A DNA stretch of 64,000 bases from CAZFER01 sp964517495 (GCA_964517495.1 CAZFER010000030.1:7031-71030); one strand, 5' to 3'. Counted from the first letter of the stretch, positions 7,346 to 16,843 are shown. The notes: a model not told the origin generated them from the sequence alone. Translations and numbers: made by a program.

Positions 7346-8500
7346 TTATATATCAATAACATTAATCCACTGCTGTTCCTGGCTTGAAGTCAAGGCGGCA
7401 TCCAGCACTGCTTGTGTTCGTGTCCCATCCTCTATATTAGGCCGGGTTGGTAGTTGGTGGATAATATGATCGACAAAATTATACATACTGTGAATATGAA
7501 AACGCTCCCACCCGATGGTGTTTTTCGGCCCAGGCCAGCGCGCCGGTTTTGGGTAGCGGGCCACACATTCAATGGCTTTGTATCCCCGCATCCCACCATA
7601 GGTATCTTCCGGCTGCGTGGCATCATAATATTCCAGGTAGTTGGGTTGCATTAAATTAAAGCGAATGGCCCCTTTATCGCCGTGGGCTTCGAAGCGAATT
7701 TCATCCTGGCTGCCCGTCGCCATGCGTGAGGATTCCAGTGTTCCATACGCTCCGTTTTTCAATCGAAACATCATAAGAGATACATCATCGACCTCAACCG
7801 GCATCATCTTTGAAGGATCATCATTGGCAGGCCGCTCCTGGATAAAGGTTTCCCCATGATGAAAAACCTGGTCAAATTCACCTAACAGATAGCGTGTCAG
7901 ATCAACAACATGAGATCCCAAGTCAAATAACGCGCCTCCCGGCCCGCTTTTCTCCACATCCAATCGCCATGAATGGGGCCGTTTAGGATTGATATATCCC
8001 GCATGAAGATAACACACCCGGGCACTGAAAAGCCGTCCCAGCGCTCCGGCTTCAACCAGTTCCTTGGCTTTGAGTATGGCAGGTACAAAGCGATATTGAA
8101 ATGTCATTTGGGTAATACATTCGGGATGTTTTTGGGCACATTCATGCATCACGATAGCATCATCGAGATTGGTGGAGATGGGTTTATCCATATAAACATG
8201 CTTTCCATGTTCCAGCGCACTCAATAAAACGTCTTTGTGAAGATAGTTTGGTGTGCAACAGTTTATGATATTTATATCATCTCGCGAGCATAATTCACGA
8301 AAATCCGTGGTTCCAAATGGATAGTTCCAATCCTCCATAGCTCGTTTCATACTGGTTTCGCTTTGGGTTGCCACGCCCGCCAGTTCGATTTTTGCGGGTG
8401 CTGGTTCATAGTAAAAATTGAGTGAGCGATACGAATGGGCATGCATTTTCCCCATAAAACCATGTCCAACAATTCCAACACGCAATGTAGGTAAAGCCAT
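7346..8500 (-). CDS. Gfo/Idh/MocA oxidoreductase, cytoplasmic
   Basis: 384 residues without a signal peptide. RVGIVGHGFMGKMHAHSY is the Rossmann loop and HVYMDKPIS carries the catalytic Lys of the (E/D)KP motif. GGALFDLGSHVVDL provides the conserved GxxxDxGxHxxD substrate/His region. The family oxidises or epimerises sugars and inositols with NAD(P). Unlike its operon partner just downstream it stays in the cytoplasm, so the pair may act on opposite sides of the membrane. It starts 13 bases after the micro-ORF stop, with AAGGAAG overlapping that stop. Confidence 0.92.
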   Translation of the reverse strand: MALPTLRVGIVGHGFMGKMHAHSYRSLNFYYEPAPAKIELAGVATQSETSMKRAMEDWNYPFGTTDFRELCSRDDINIINCCTPNYLHKDVLLSALEHGKHVYMDKPISTNLDDAIVMHECAQKHPECITQMTFQYRFVPAILKAKELVEAGALGRLFSARVCYLHAGYINPKRPHSWRLDVEKSGPGGALFDLGSHVVDLTRYLLGEFDQVFHHGETFIQERPANDDPSKMMPVEVDDVSLMMFRLKNGAYGTLESSRMATGSQDEIRFEAHGDKGAIRFNLMQPNYLEYYDATQPEDTYGGMRGYKAIECVARYPKPARWPGPKNTIGWERFHIHSMYNFVDHIIHQLPTRPNIEDGTRTQAVLDAALTSSQEQQWINVIDI

Positions 8501-8512
8501 AAATACCTTCCT

Positions 8513-8599
8513 TTAACCAGTCTCTGCATTGACCACATGATTGATGAGGAACAAGAGTATAAATAATGCGGTTATACTCAATCCATTGAATTTATTCAT
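8513..8599 (-). CDS. Signal-peptide-only micro-ORF
   Basis: A 28-codon frame with a strong ribosome site (GGGAGGAAAG) encodes little more than a signal peptide: MNKF, a hydrophobic core ALFILLFLI, then a VVNA cleavage site and three residues before the stop. Its stop overlaps the ribosome site of the oxidoreductase at 8500. It is either the fossil start of a deleted secreted protein or a small membrane/leader peptide coupled to the operon. Only two non-coding stretches flank it in 8501-8740. Confidence 0.5.
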   Translation of the reverse strand: MNKFNGLSITALFILLFLINHVVNAETG

Positions 8600-8641
8600 A
8601 CTTATCTTTCCTCCCAAATTATCTTTCATTTTTGATTTAGC

Positions 8642-8671
8642 TTGACATGGTGTTCATTCATCCCATATCGT
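8642..8671 (+). promoter_or_regulatory. Promoter of the GH140-like gene
   Basis: TTGACA (8642-8647), an 18-base spacer and TATCGT (8666-8671), 70 bases before the start codon at 8741. Confidence 0.5.
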
Positions 8672-8740
8672 ATCATAAAGCGGACCATGATTTTATGCTT
8701 AATTAGCTGAAAACGTGATAAAACGATAGGAGAAATTCAT

Positions 8741-10120
8741 ATGAAACGCTGCCTTATCATTGCCTTAATACTGACTGTGTCAGTGTGCTCAATGGCTTAC
8801 GCTAATGAACCGGCGAACGGCCCATTGCGCATTGATCCGGACAATCCCCGCTACTTTAACGATGGTGAAAAGACCGTACTACTGACAGGTTCACATGTTT
8901 GGAACAACTTGGTCGATATGGCTCCAAGCGATCCTCCGGTGGTTTTTGATTTTGAAGGCTACTTGGATTTTATGGATAAATATAACCACAATTTCATTCG
9001 ATTGTGGGCCTGGGAGCTATCTTCATGGGATACAAGAGGTAATCGTGAAAAACGGCTGCATACCGTGTGGCCTCATCCTTTTGCCCGAACCGGCCCTGGC
9101 AAGGCCTTGGATGGCAAACCCAAATTCGATCTCACCGAATACGATAAAACCTATTTCACCCGCTTGCGTGAGCGTGTGGAAGCGGCTGGCAAGCGTGGTA
9201 TATATGTTTCAATCATGCTTTTTGAGGGATGGGGATTGCAGTTTTCACCCGACGCCTGGAAAAGCCATCCCTTCAATAAAGACAACAATATTAATGGCGT
9301 GAACGGGGACACGAACGGCGATGGAAAAGGCCTGGAAATCCACACGATAAACCCTCGGCAGATTCTTCAATACCAGGAAGATTATGTCAAAGAAGTTATC
9401 GATACCGTCAATGATCTGGACAATGTGCTTTTTGAAATCTCCAATGAAAATCACCCCCCTTCCACCAAATGGCAATATCACATGATTCACTTCATTGATG
9501 AATATGAAAGAACCAAACCAAAACAACATCCTGTTGGAATGACCTTCCAATATAAAGGTGGCAAGAATCAAACTTTATTCGATAGCCCGGCGGAATGGAT
9601 ATCCCCCAACGCAGAAGGTGGTTATCGTGATAATCCCCCTGCAAATGATGGCAGTAAAGTCATCTTGAGTGACACCGATCACCTTTGGGGGATTGGCGGA
9701 AATCAAGCCTGGGTATGGAAGAGCTTCCTCAGGGGTTTGAATCCGATCTTTATGGATCCTTATGATGCCGTCGTACTGCGAGATGTCCCCTTTGATCCTC
9801 AATATGATCCCATTCGGCGGAGTATGGGCTATGTGCTGAATTATGCTAAACGAATGAATCTTACCGCTGTGACGCCACAAAACGATTTAGCCTCCAGTCA
9901 GTATTGCCTGGCAGATAAAGGGAACGAATACCTCATTTACCTGCCCAAGGGAGATAAAGTTGAGGTCGATCTTTCCAGCGCAGAAGGTAACTTTCAAGTT
10001 GAATGGCTTGAGCCAAGCCAAAACATCACCAAAGAAGGTAAATCAATCAAGGGTGGCAAAAAGCAAACATTGACAAGTCCCTTTGGTCAAACCGACGCAG
10101 TGCTTTATCTAAAGAAATAA
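8741..10120 (+). CDS. Secreted DUF4038/GH140-like glycoside hydrolase
   Basis: A 21-residue signal peptide precedes RIDPDNPRYFNDGEKTVLLTGSH-type sequence, typical of DUF4038 proteins, a TIM-barrel family that includes GH140 apiosidases. FEISNENH (Glu 236) is the probable acid/base. VILSDTDHLWG at about 308-317 sits where the second catalytic residue is expected but offers Asp, not Glu. The last 90 residues form a beta domain (YLIYLPKGDKVEVDLS) like the 'putative collagen-binding' domain often attached to this family. The substrate is unknown. It is divergent from the preceding oxidoreductase operon and may share its regulation. Confidence 0.78.
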   Translation: MKRCLIIALILTVSVCSMAYANEPANGPLRIDPDNPRYFNDGEKTVLLTGSHVWNNLVDMAPSDPPVVFDFEGYLDFMDKYNHNFIRLWAWELSSWDTRGNREKRLHTVWPHPFARTGPGKALDGKPKFDLTEYDKTYFTRLRERVEAAGKRGIYVSIMLFEGWGLQFSPDAWKSHPFNKDNNINGVNGDTNGDGKGLEIHTINPRQILQYQEDYVKEVIDTVNDLDNVLFEISNENHPPSTKWQYHMIHFIDEYERTKPKQHPVGMTFQYKGGKNQTLFDSPAEWISPNAEGGYRDNPPANDGSKVILSDTDHLWGIGGNQAWVWKSFLRGLNPIFMDPYDAVVLRDVPFDPQYDPIRRSMGYVLNYAKRMNLTAVTPQNDLASSQYCLADKGNEYLIYLPKGDKVEVDLSSAEGNFQVEWLEPSQNITKEGKSIKGGKKQTLTSPFGQTDAVLYLKK

Positions 10121-10165
10121 AACAATGGTGCACAGGCAACTCGAGATTGGCCATAACATAACATA

Positions 10166-10187
10166 GGGCGAACACATAGGTTCGCCC
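10166..10187. repeat. Family A palindrome (GGGCGAAC...GTTCGCCC)
   Basis: GGGCGAA (10166-10172) and TTCGCCC (10181-10187) flank CACATAGG, preceded by ACATA. Further copies lie at 15218 and 46486, and a decayed one at 21970. It lies between two same-strand genes. Confidence 0.75.
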
Positions 10188-10274
10188 CTACAAATTGTAA
10201 AAAGACAATTTCTCTATGCCTGCAAGCACATTGTGCTTAATGTAAATGATTAAACAAATAATAGGTGGTAAAAG

Positions 10275-12365
10275 ATGAAACTGTATCTACGAAGAGCAAT
10301 AGTATTACCTCTCCTTTCCTGTATTCTTCAAATCCCCGCATGGAGTGCTGATGCGCCTTACCCACCAAGTCCAGTTATAAAAGGTGTTGAGTGGGCCCCC
10401 CCTGCTGACATTATTCGCCTGGCGGATGGCAGCGACAACTGGCCGATCAGCTGGGCTGATGATGGAAACCTTTACACTGCCTATGGTGATGGGTGGGGAT
10501 TTGAACCAAAGGTTCCCAATAAACTAAGCCTGGGATTCGCAAAGGTTATCGGCAATCCACCTGATATTCATGGTGAGAATATTCGCTCAAAAAGCGGCGA
10601 ACAACATGGGCAAGGTTCAGCCGGTAAAAAAGCCAGCGGCATGTTGATGGTTGATGGGGTGCTTTATATGTTGGTTCGCAATGCCGATAACTCGCAACTC
10701 GCCTGGTCTAACGATCACGCCAAAACCTGGCAGTGGAGTGAGTGGAAGTTTGAAGAAAGTTTCGGTGCTCCGACATTTTTAAACTTCGGTAAGAACTATC
10801 GCGGTGCCCGTGATCAATATGTCTATATCTATTCGCAAGACCATGAGAGCGCCTATGAAAATGCGGATCAGATGGTAATGGCACGTGTTCACAAAGACAA
10901 AATTCGTGACCGCGATGCCTATCAATTCTTCAAAGGATTGAACAAGAACAACCAGCCACAATGGACCAACGACATCAATCAATGTGGTGCGGTGTTCAAA
11001 CATCCCGGGCGATGTTATCGCAATGGAATCAGCTATAACGCTGGTTTAAAGCGTTATATATGGTGCCAAACGATCAACACCGGTGGTAAAGGACCACGCT
11101 TTGAAGGCGGCCTGGGTATTTATGATGCTCCCGAACCGTGGGGACCTTGGACCACCGTCTATTTCAATGATGGCTGGGATGTTGGCCCCGGTGAAACCAG
11201 TTCCATCCCACCAAAGTGGATCAGCGACGATGGCGAAACAGCCCATCTGGTGTTTTCCGGAGATGATCATTTTTCCGTGCGAAAACTCACATTCGAAACC
11301 AGAAAATCCAGCATGATCTTCCCCGGTGATACGTGGGACATCGCTAGCCCTGACTCTCAAGGCGTTGATTCTGATCAGTTAAAACACGCGGTAACGTATT
11401 TAAAAGAACACAGTGGACGCGATGGTGCCGAGCAACTGGTGATCATTCGCAATGGACGGATGATTCATCATGGATCGAACATCGATAAAGTGCATGGCGT
11501 GTGGTCGCTTACCAAATCATTCACCAGTACGGTTTTAGGCTTGCTCATCGATGAGGGGAAAACCAGCTTGGATTCCAGAGCACACGAGTACCTTCCCTCA
11601 TTGGCTGAACATTACCCGGATGTCACCCTCAAACATTTTGCCACTATGACATCTGGTTACAGGGCCATTGGTGATGAACCACGCGGTGGGTATACTCATG
11701 GCCCCAGCAGCACGCCGTTTGATCCCAATCCCGTCCCCCGGTTTACACCTCCTGGTTCGAAATACGCTTACTGGGATTCAGCGATGAATCAATTTGGCAA
11801 TGTTTTAACACGTATTGCAGAAGAGCCGATTGAAGCCTATCTCAAGCGTAAAATGGCCGATCCAATCGGGATGAATCCTGATAAATGGAATTGGGGTGAT
11901 TTCGGCAAGGTTGATGGGATTGAAGTTAATGGAGGATCGGGTAACAGCAACAATCACATCTTTATCTGTTCCCAAGAATTGGCGCGATTTGGCCATTTGT
12001 TTTTGAATAATGGCAACTGGAACGGACAGCAACTTATAAGCAAAGATTGGGTGAACGCCGTCCAGCAAGTGCAGGTTCCCGTTTCCACTCCATTGGGTCA
12101 TAAAGAAAGCGGCATCGATGGACGAGGTGTGTATGGCCTCAATTGGTGGGTGAATGGAATCAACGCCGACGGCAAACACCGTTGGCCTGATGCTCCGCCC
12201 AAGACCTATTCCGCCAGCGGGTATAACAACAATGACATGTTTGTCATTCCCGAATGGGATATGGTGATCGTACGCCTGGGCCTCGATCAAGGCTCAGATG
12301 GAGCTATCAGCACAAACACCTATAGCACCTTTATCGGTATGATAGGCGATGCCCTTCAATATTAA
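10275..12365 (+). CDS. DUF4185-like domain fused to serine beta-lactamase-like domain
   Basis: The 696-residue secreted protein (signal peptide about 25 residues) has two parts. Residues 30-355 resemble DUF4185, a five-bladed beta-propeller with glycosidase-like features (WADDGNLYTAYGDGWGFEP; PKWISDDGETAHLVFSGDD). Residues 365-696 are a class C beta-lactamase/DD-peptidase fold: WSLTKSF contains the SxxK nucleophile (Ser 411, Lys 414), YAYWDSAMNQFG the YxN-region, and YSASGYNNN the late HxG/KTG-like strand. Such serine hydrolases are often esterases or peptidases rather than true beta-lactamases. The fusion suggests glycan binding plus ester cleavage. Its stop overlaps the convergent pseudopilin gene's stop. 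Confidence 0.8.
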   Translation: MKLYLRRAIVLPLLSCILQIPAWSADAPYPPSPVIKGVEWAPPADIIRLADGSDNWPISWADDGNLYTAYGDGWGFEPKVPNKLSLGFAKVIGNPPDIHGENIRSKSGEQHGQGSAGKKASGMLMVDGVLYMLVRNADNSQLAWSNDHAKTWQWSEWKFEESFGAPTFLNFGKNYRGARDQYVYIYSQDHESAYENADQMVMARVHKDKIRDRDAYQFFKGLNKNNQPQWTNDINQCGAVFKHPGRCYRNGISYNAGLKRYIWCQTINTGGKGPRFEGGLGIYDAPEPWGPWTTVYFNDGWDVGPGETSSIPPKWISDDGETAHLVFSGDDHFSVRKLTFETRKSSMIFPGDTWDIASPDSQGVDSDQLKHAVTYLKEHSGRDGAEQLVIIRNGRMIHHGSNIDKVHGVWSLTKSFTSTVLGLLIDEGKTSLDSRAHEYLPSLAEHYPDVTLKHFATMTSGYRAIGDEPRGGYTHGPSSTPFDPNPVPRFTPPGSKYAYWDSAMNQFGNVLTRIAEEPIEAYLKRKMADPIGMNPDKWNWGDFGKVDGIEVNGGSGNSNNHIFICSQELARFGHLFLNNGNWNGQQLISKDWVNAVQQVQVPVSTPLGHKESGIDGRGVYGLNWWVNGINADGKHRWPDAPPKTYSASGYNNNDMFVIPEWDMVIVRLGLDQGSDGAISTNTYSTFIGMIGDALQY

Positions 12366-13009
12366 TCAAAGGTATGGAGTTTATCACCAAAGGCAACACG
12401 GAAATCGCGTTCCCCACGATAAGAGAGCGGATGTGCATTCCAAATATCGCCATTGGATACCAAACCATTGCTGCCGTTGTAAGGAACGGATTCACCTTGT
12501 GAAACCAACCAGCGAACGTCATCATAATCCGCGTCGGTTCCAGCGGCGATAAAGACCCAATAGGCGCCTAAATTTCCGTTAGGACAATGGCTGGTCCCGT
12601 AAGTGTAGAACATGCCTTTGACGAAAGGATCAGTTGGAATACCACCAATATAATTGACGGGCGTGGTTAATTGGGCGTAAATCCGGCCGTCGTTGTTCGG
12701 ATCATAACATGACAGACCTACATCGCTGCATCGTAATCCCCAGCGTTGGTTTCCCCAGGGGGTTAGCACGCAATCCTCTGGATCACCGTTCCCATGTGCG
12801 CCCTGGTCGTTACCGTCCACCATCCAGACATTCTTATCAAGATAGCGAATCTGATTCTGGTTATATAGCATCTTGATGTCAGAATAAGAACGCGCTAACT
12901 TGGCGCGTATTTGGGCATTCAAAAAATTGGGAACAGCGATTGCTGCAAGAATTCCAATGATCGCCACCACGATGAGCAATTCTATTAAGGTAAAACCGGA
13001 TCGTTTCAT
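12362..13009 (-). CDS. Orphan type II pseudopilin-like protein 1
   Basis: 215 residues. MKRSG then FTLIELLIVVAIIG is a prepilin peptidase site (G before F, Glu +5) followed by the hydrophobic N-terminal helix. The globular part carries LTTPVNYIGGIPTDPF and ends with SNGLVSNGDI, a signature shared with the three other pseudopilins of this window. No assembly ATPase, prepilin peptidase or secretin lies nearby. ATG 13009 follows GAGGTG; an upstream ATG at 13120 would add a non-signal extension. Confidence 0.88.
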   Translation of the reverse strand: MKRSGFTLIELLIVVAIIGILAAIAVPNFLNAQIRAKLARSYSDIKMLYNQNQIRYLDKNVWMVDGNDQGAHGNGDPEDCVLTPWGNQRWGLRCSDVGLSCYDPNNDGRIYAQLTTPVNYIGGIPTDPFVKGMFYTYGTSHCPNGNLGAYWVFIAAGTDADYDDVRWLVSQGESVPYNGSNGLVSNGDIWNAHPLSYRGERDFRVAFGDKLHTFD

Positions 13010-13170
13010 CACCACACCTCGTATCGATTTTGGTCTGTTGCATCCTGTCCATATACTTGATAATCCTTGAATCAATTTGTTTGTTATTTTACGCCAATTG
13101 AATGGGCTTGTAAAATTCAAATTCAGCTAAAGCATTCAAAATTCAATGTTTAATCTAAGGTTGTTAAATT

Positions 13171-13234
13171 GGGGGGCTAATCCCCTGATGAGCCGTTGTA
13201 CGTAGAATCGGCTCGGCGGGAGCCTCGCCCTCCC
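13171..13234. repeat. Family B 64-bp element
   Basis: A GC-rich unit holding GATGAGCCGTTGTACG, an inverted GAGCCG/CGGCTC pair and a GGGAGCCTCGCCCTCCC end. A same-length copy in inverse orientation lies at 63887-63950. It sits in the 329-base gap upstream of glmS, which otherwise holds only the glmS promoter. Confidence 0.75.
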
Positions 13235-13271
13235 TTATTACTTTCTGACTTTGGATAATCTCACACCCTCA

Positions 13272-13300
13272 TTGAACACATATGCAAATTGCTTTAGATT
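13272..13300 (+). promoter_or_regulatory. glmS promoter
   Basis: TTGAAC (13272-13277), a 17-base spacer and TAGATT (13295-13300), 39 bases before the glmS start. The short leader leaves no room for a glmS ribozyme. Confidence 0.5.
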
Positions 13301-13338
13301 GTATGTTTATTCAAAAAACAGGTAAGGATAGATAAACC

Positions 13339-15201
13339 ATGTGTGGAATTGTTGGTTATATTGGACATCGCAAGGCTCAGGATCTTCTTATCGATGGACT
13401 GCGGCGTTTGGAGTATCGCGGTTATGACAGTGCCGGGTTGGCTATTCATCATGACGGAATGCTGAATGTTGTTAAACGATCGGGGCGTATCGCTAATTTG
13501 GATAACGTGGTCTCCCACTCTCCCATGCCGGGAAGCACGGGCATTGGACATACCCGCTGGGCCACACATGGCGCTCCAACCGATATCAATGCCCATCCCC
13601 ATTTCGGTGGTAACCAGTCTGTAGTGTTAGTACATAATGGGGTGATTGAGAATTATCAGGCATTACGCCAACGGCTTCAATCCAGTGGTTATGAATTCGC
13701 CAGTGATACCGATACAGAAATCATTGCCCATCTGATTGACTATAGCCTCAGCAAATACTCCTTCGATGGCCAGCCATCCCACATTAACGATTACCTCATT
13801 CGTGTATTGGAAGATGCGTTATCTCAATTAAAGGGAACGTATGGCATTGCTGTCCTGTTTAAGGCGTTTCCCAACCGATTGTTGGCCGCTCGTTTGGGAA
13901 GCCCATTGGTATTGGGTATAGGCAAAGAGGAACATTTTTTAGCCAGTGATTCAAGCGCGTTGGTTGGCCTGACACAGGAAGTGATATATATGAAGGATCA
14001 TGAAATCGCCATTCTTGATGCGGATGAACTCCATCTTGTACACAGTGGTATGGGCGAAGTACAACCTCAAATTCAAGCGTTGGGGTTAACCAATAATGAT
14101 GTCGAGCTTGGCAACTTTGATCACTTTATGCTCAAAGAAATCCATGAGCAGCCGGAATCCATTGAAAATGCCATGCGCGGGCGACTGCGTGATGATGATG
14201 CGGATGCCAACTTTGGTGGTTTGAACCTCACCGCCAAACAGCTGCGTGAAGTGGATCGCATCATCTTTACAGCCTGTGGCACCAGTTGGCACGCCGCGTT
14301 GGTGGGTGAATATCTCTTCGAGGAATTGGCCCGTATTCCTGTTGAGGTGGAATACGCCAGTGAATTCCGCTACCGCAATCCACCCATTCCCCGTGGGACA
14401 TTGATTTTCGCGATCTCCCAATCGGGGGAGACGGCTGATACGCTTGCCGCCCTTCGCGAATCAAAACGGATGGGGCATCCTACATTGGGCATTTGCAACG
14501 TGGTGGGCAGCAGTATTGCCCGCGAAGCGGATGGCGGTGTTTATTTGCATGCCGGCCCGGAAATTGGGGTGGCATCAACAAAAGCCTTTTCCGCACAAGT
14601 GGTTGTATTAACCTTGCTGGCGCTTCATCTTGGACGTATGCGTCATTTGTCCTATCTTCAGGGAAGTGAAATCATTCAATCGTTGAGACAGATACCCAGA
14701 CTCGTCAGCCAAACCTTAAACGTGGATGAGCGGGTACGGGAAATTGCCTCCAAATATGCCGAGGTCAGCAATATATTATATCTTGGCCGGCATTACAATT
14801 TTCCTGTGGCGCTTGAGGGAGCGTTAAAGTTGAAAGAAGTCAGTTACATTCATGCGGAAGGATATCCCGCCGCTGAGATGAAACATGGCCCCATTGCCCT
14901 GGTGGATAAAAATACCCCGTCGGTCTTTATTATTCCCAAAGGGGTGGTTTATCACAAAGTGATGAGCAACTTAACCGAGATCAAAGCGCGCGGCGGTCCG
15001 CTCATCGCCATTGCCTGTGAGGGCGATGAAGATGTTGCCTCCATTGCGGATGACGTCATATATGTCCCGGATGTGGAGGACTATCTTCAACCGTTAATCA
15101 CCGCTGTTCCCTTGCAACTGCTGGCTTATCATATCGCGGTGCTGCGAGGATGTGATGTGGATAAACCAAGAAACTTGGCGAAGAGCGTAACGGTTGAATG
15201 A
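13339..15201 (+). CDS. glmS: Glutamine--fructose-6-phosphate aminotransferase
   Basis: GlmS makes glucosamine-6-phosphate from fructose-6-phosphate and glutamine, the entry to peptidoglycan and LPS amino sugars. MCGIVGYIG exposes the Cys nucleophile after removal of Met, and RRLEYRGYDSAG and GHTRWATHG are the glutaminase site. The C-terminal half has two SIS domains (ISQSGETADTLAALR; HAEGYPAAEMKHGP) and ends KSVTVE, the conserved terminus. At 620 residues it has the usual length. It is monocistronic: own promoter upstream and a bidirectional terminator downstream. It links to the two deacetylase genes, which feed the same pool from the catabolic side. Confidence 0.98.
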   Translation: MCGIVGYIGHRKAQDLLIDGLRRLEYRGYDSAGLAIHHDGMLNVVKRSGRIANLDNVVSHSPMPGSTGIGHTRWATHGAPTDINAHPHFGGNQSVVLVHNGVIENYQALRQRLQSSGYEFASDTDTEIIAHLIDYSLSKYSFDGQPSHINDYLIRVLEDALSQLKGTYGIAVLFKAFPNRLLAARLGSPLVLGIGKEEHFLASDSSALVGLTQEVIYMKDHEIAILDADELHLVHSGMGEVQPQIQALGLTNNDVELGNFDHFMLKEIHEQPESIENAMRGRLRDDDADANFGGLNLTAKQLREVDRIIFTACGTSWHAALVGEYLFEELARIPVEVEYASEFRYRNPPIPRGTLIFAISQSGETADTLAALRESKRMGHPTLGICNVVGSSIAREADGGVYLHAGPEIGVASTKAFSAQVVVLTLLALHLGRMRHLSYLQGSEIIQSLRQIPRLVSQTLNVDERVREIASKYAEVSNILYLGRHYNFPVALEGALKLKEVSYIHAEGYPAAEMKHGPIALVDKNTPSVFIIPKGVVYHKVMSNLTEIKARGGPLIAIACEGDEDVASIADDVIYVPDVEDYLQPLITAVPLQLLAYHIAVLRGCDVDKPRNLAKSVTVE

Positions 15202-15217
15202 GGGGATTAGCAACATA

Positions 15218-15241
15218 GGGCGAACACATGGTTTCGCGCCC
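15218..15241. repeat. Family A palindrome, degraded copy
   Basis: ACATAGGGCGAACACATGGTTTCGCGCC resembles the copy at 10166 but has lost perfect pairing in its right arm. Confidence 0.6.
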
Positions 15242-15286
15242 CCACCCTATGTCTGATCTTTACCCACAATTCGGTAGAGAAAAATA

Positions 15287-15313
15287 ACTCCCCCCGTCAA
15301 CGGGGGGAGTTTT
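15287..15313. terminator. Bidirectional terminator glmS / oxidoreductase
   Basis: ACTCCCCCCGT (15287-15297) pairs with ACGGGGGGAGT (15300-15310), followed by TTT on the plus strand and preceded by AAAAATA, i.e. a U-tract for the minus strand. It serves two convergent genes. Confidence 0.85.
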
Positions 15314-15356
15314 GAGAGCAATATCTGCTTAAGTGATTGATGGGTCTACGATTTTT

Positions 15357-15392
15357 GATGGATCAAAAAACGTGACCTATCCTACAAATTTA
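15357..15392. repeat. Family C element, partial
   Basis: GATGGATCAAAAAACGTGACC followed by TATCCTACAAATTTA matches the family C copies near 22133 and 46630 (GATGGGTCGAAAAACGTGACC, CATCC), here with several changes. Confidence 0.55.
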
Positions 15393-15397
15393 GATTT

Positions 15398-16756
15398 CTA
15401 CACTTCATCAGGGATAACAAATGGCTTGCGATAATCTCGTTTTAACATGTTATTGGCTTCTTCATCGTCAATATACCGCTCTGTATCAGGATCAAAGTCC
15501 AGCGAACGTCCCAATCGGTATGAGGTATTCGCGGTATGGATCAGGATACAACTTTCATGTCCCTCTTCGATGGGTGCCCGCAAGATAGAGGGATCATGGG
15601 CCCGGATGGCGTCGATGAAGTTTTGATAATGTTTGATGTTTGCATAACCTTCACTTTTACGAGAGGGACCGGGTTCACGTTTTCTTCCCAGGTAGGTTTT
15701 CCAGTATCCATTCCCCAAAACCATGTAGCCTTCTGAACCATAGAAGATATTGCCAATGTTATTTTGAGGTGGTTTACCAAATTCCCCTTCGTAATTGGTT
15801 ATCCAATGGCGGACTTCAAATTGCAGTATCTTTTTGTTATCGCCTCCACCCTCGGCGGGAAACTCAAATACGGCGGTCAAGGTATTGGGGGTTTGCTGGT
15901 CATCATCGAACATGAAGTGGCTGCCCACGGCTGAAATATGGGTAGGTTTGCTGACACCCAATCCCCATCGTGCGATGTCAATTTCATGGACACCCTGGTT
16001 GCCAATATCACCATTGCCATAGTCCCAGTTCCAATGCCAATTGTAATGAAAGCGATTGCGCGAAAACGGACGCGAGGGAGCGGGTCCAAGCCAGATGTTA
16101 TAATGCACGCCTTCGGGGATCGGCTCATTTGGGGTTTCACCAATGGAATCACGCCATTTGTAGCACATTCCCTTGGCCATATACACTTCGCCAAGCCCAC
16201 CGTTCCGCATAAATTCAACACCTTCCTGATACGCTTCAGAACTGCGGCTTTCCGTGCCGTGATGGACAATTCGATTATATGTCTTTGCCGCAGCAATCAA
16301 CTGCTGCCCTTCAAAGATATTGTGGGAGCATGGTTTTTCAACATGGGCGTGTTTCCCAGCCTGACACGCCCACACACCAGCGAGGGCATGCCAATGGTTT
16401 GGCGTGGCTACGCTGATGGCGTCAATATCCTTATTGTCCAATAGGTGACGAATATCATAATATGTTTTAGGAACCGGCAAGTTGTTTTGTTTGAACCAAT
16501 TCAGCCGTTCCGCGTAAAGATTTTCATCCACATCGCAAATGGCGGCCACTTCAACGTTTTTCAATTTCGGATAGCTCTTGATATGGCTATGAAATCCATG
16601 GCTGCGTATTCCCACCACTGCCACACGGACCCGGTCATTGGCCCCAGCCCACGAGGGATTTGTGCCCCATATTCCCATAGCGGTCCCTGTTGCCAGGGTG
16701 GTTCCCAAAGAATGTTTGATAAAAGCGCGTCTAGTCGTTATTGAGTTTGTCTTCAT
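15398..16756 (-). CDS. Tat-exported Gfo/Idh/MocA oxidoreductase
   Basis: 452 residues with a Tat signal (TTRRAFIKHS, residues 7-16) and mature start near residue 38. The Rossmann loop is atypical (VAVVGIRSHGFHSH), but HVEKPCSHN keeps the catalytic EKP Lys and NQGVHEIDIARWGLG the conserved Asp/His region. The tryptophan/His-rich middle (YNWHWNWDYGNG) is common in exported members from polysaccharide degraders. It probably oxidises or rearranges a sugar in the periplasm with tightly bound NAD(P). ATG 16756 has AAGGA upstream. Monocistronic. Confidence 0.9.
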   Translation of the reverse strand: MKTNSITTRRAFIKHSLGTTLATGTAMGIWGTNPSWAGANDRVRVAVVGIRSHGFHSHIKSYPKLKNVEVAAICDVDENLYAERLNWFKQNNLPVPKTYYDIRHLLDNKDIDAISVATPNHWHALAGVWACQAGKHAHVEKPCSHNIFEGQQLIAAAKTYNRIVHHGTESRSSEAYQEGVEFMRNGGLGEVYMAKGMCYKWRDSIGETPNEPIPEGVHYNIWLGPAPSRPFSRNRFHYNWHWNWDYGNGDIGNQGVHEIDIARWGLGVSKPTHISAVGSHFMFDDDQQTPNTLTAVFEFPAEGGGDNKKILQFEVRHWITNYEGEFGKPPQNNIGNIFYGSEGYMVLGNGYWKTYLGRKREPGPSRKSEGYANIKHYQNFIDAIRAHDPSILRAPIEEGHESCILIHTANTSYRLGRSLDFDPDTERYIDDEEANNMLKRDYRKPFVIPDEV

Positions 16757-16843
16757 CTTGCTATCCTTTTCTTATTACGTAATTATATCATGTCATCCAA
16801 ATGAAGCCGAAAGGGAGTAAAAAGGTAAATTATCCCCACCATT

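Noticed and set aside
13010..13338. glmS ribozyme upstream of glmS
   Set aside because: Promoter lies 39 bases from the start, and the region lacks the conserved core; only family B repeat is seen.
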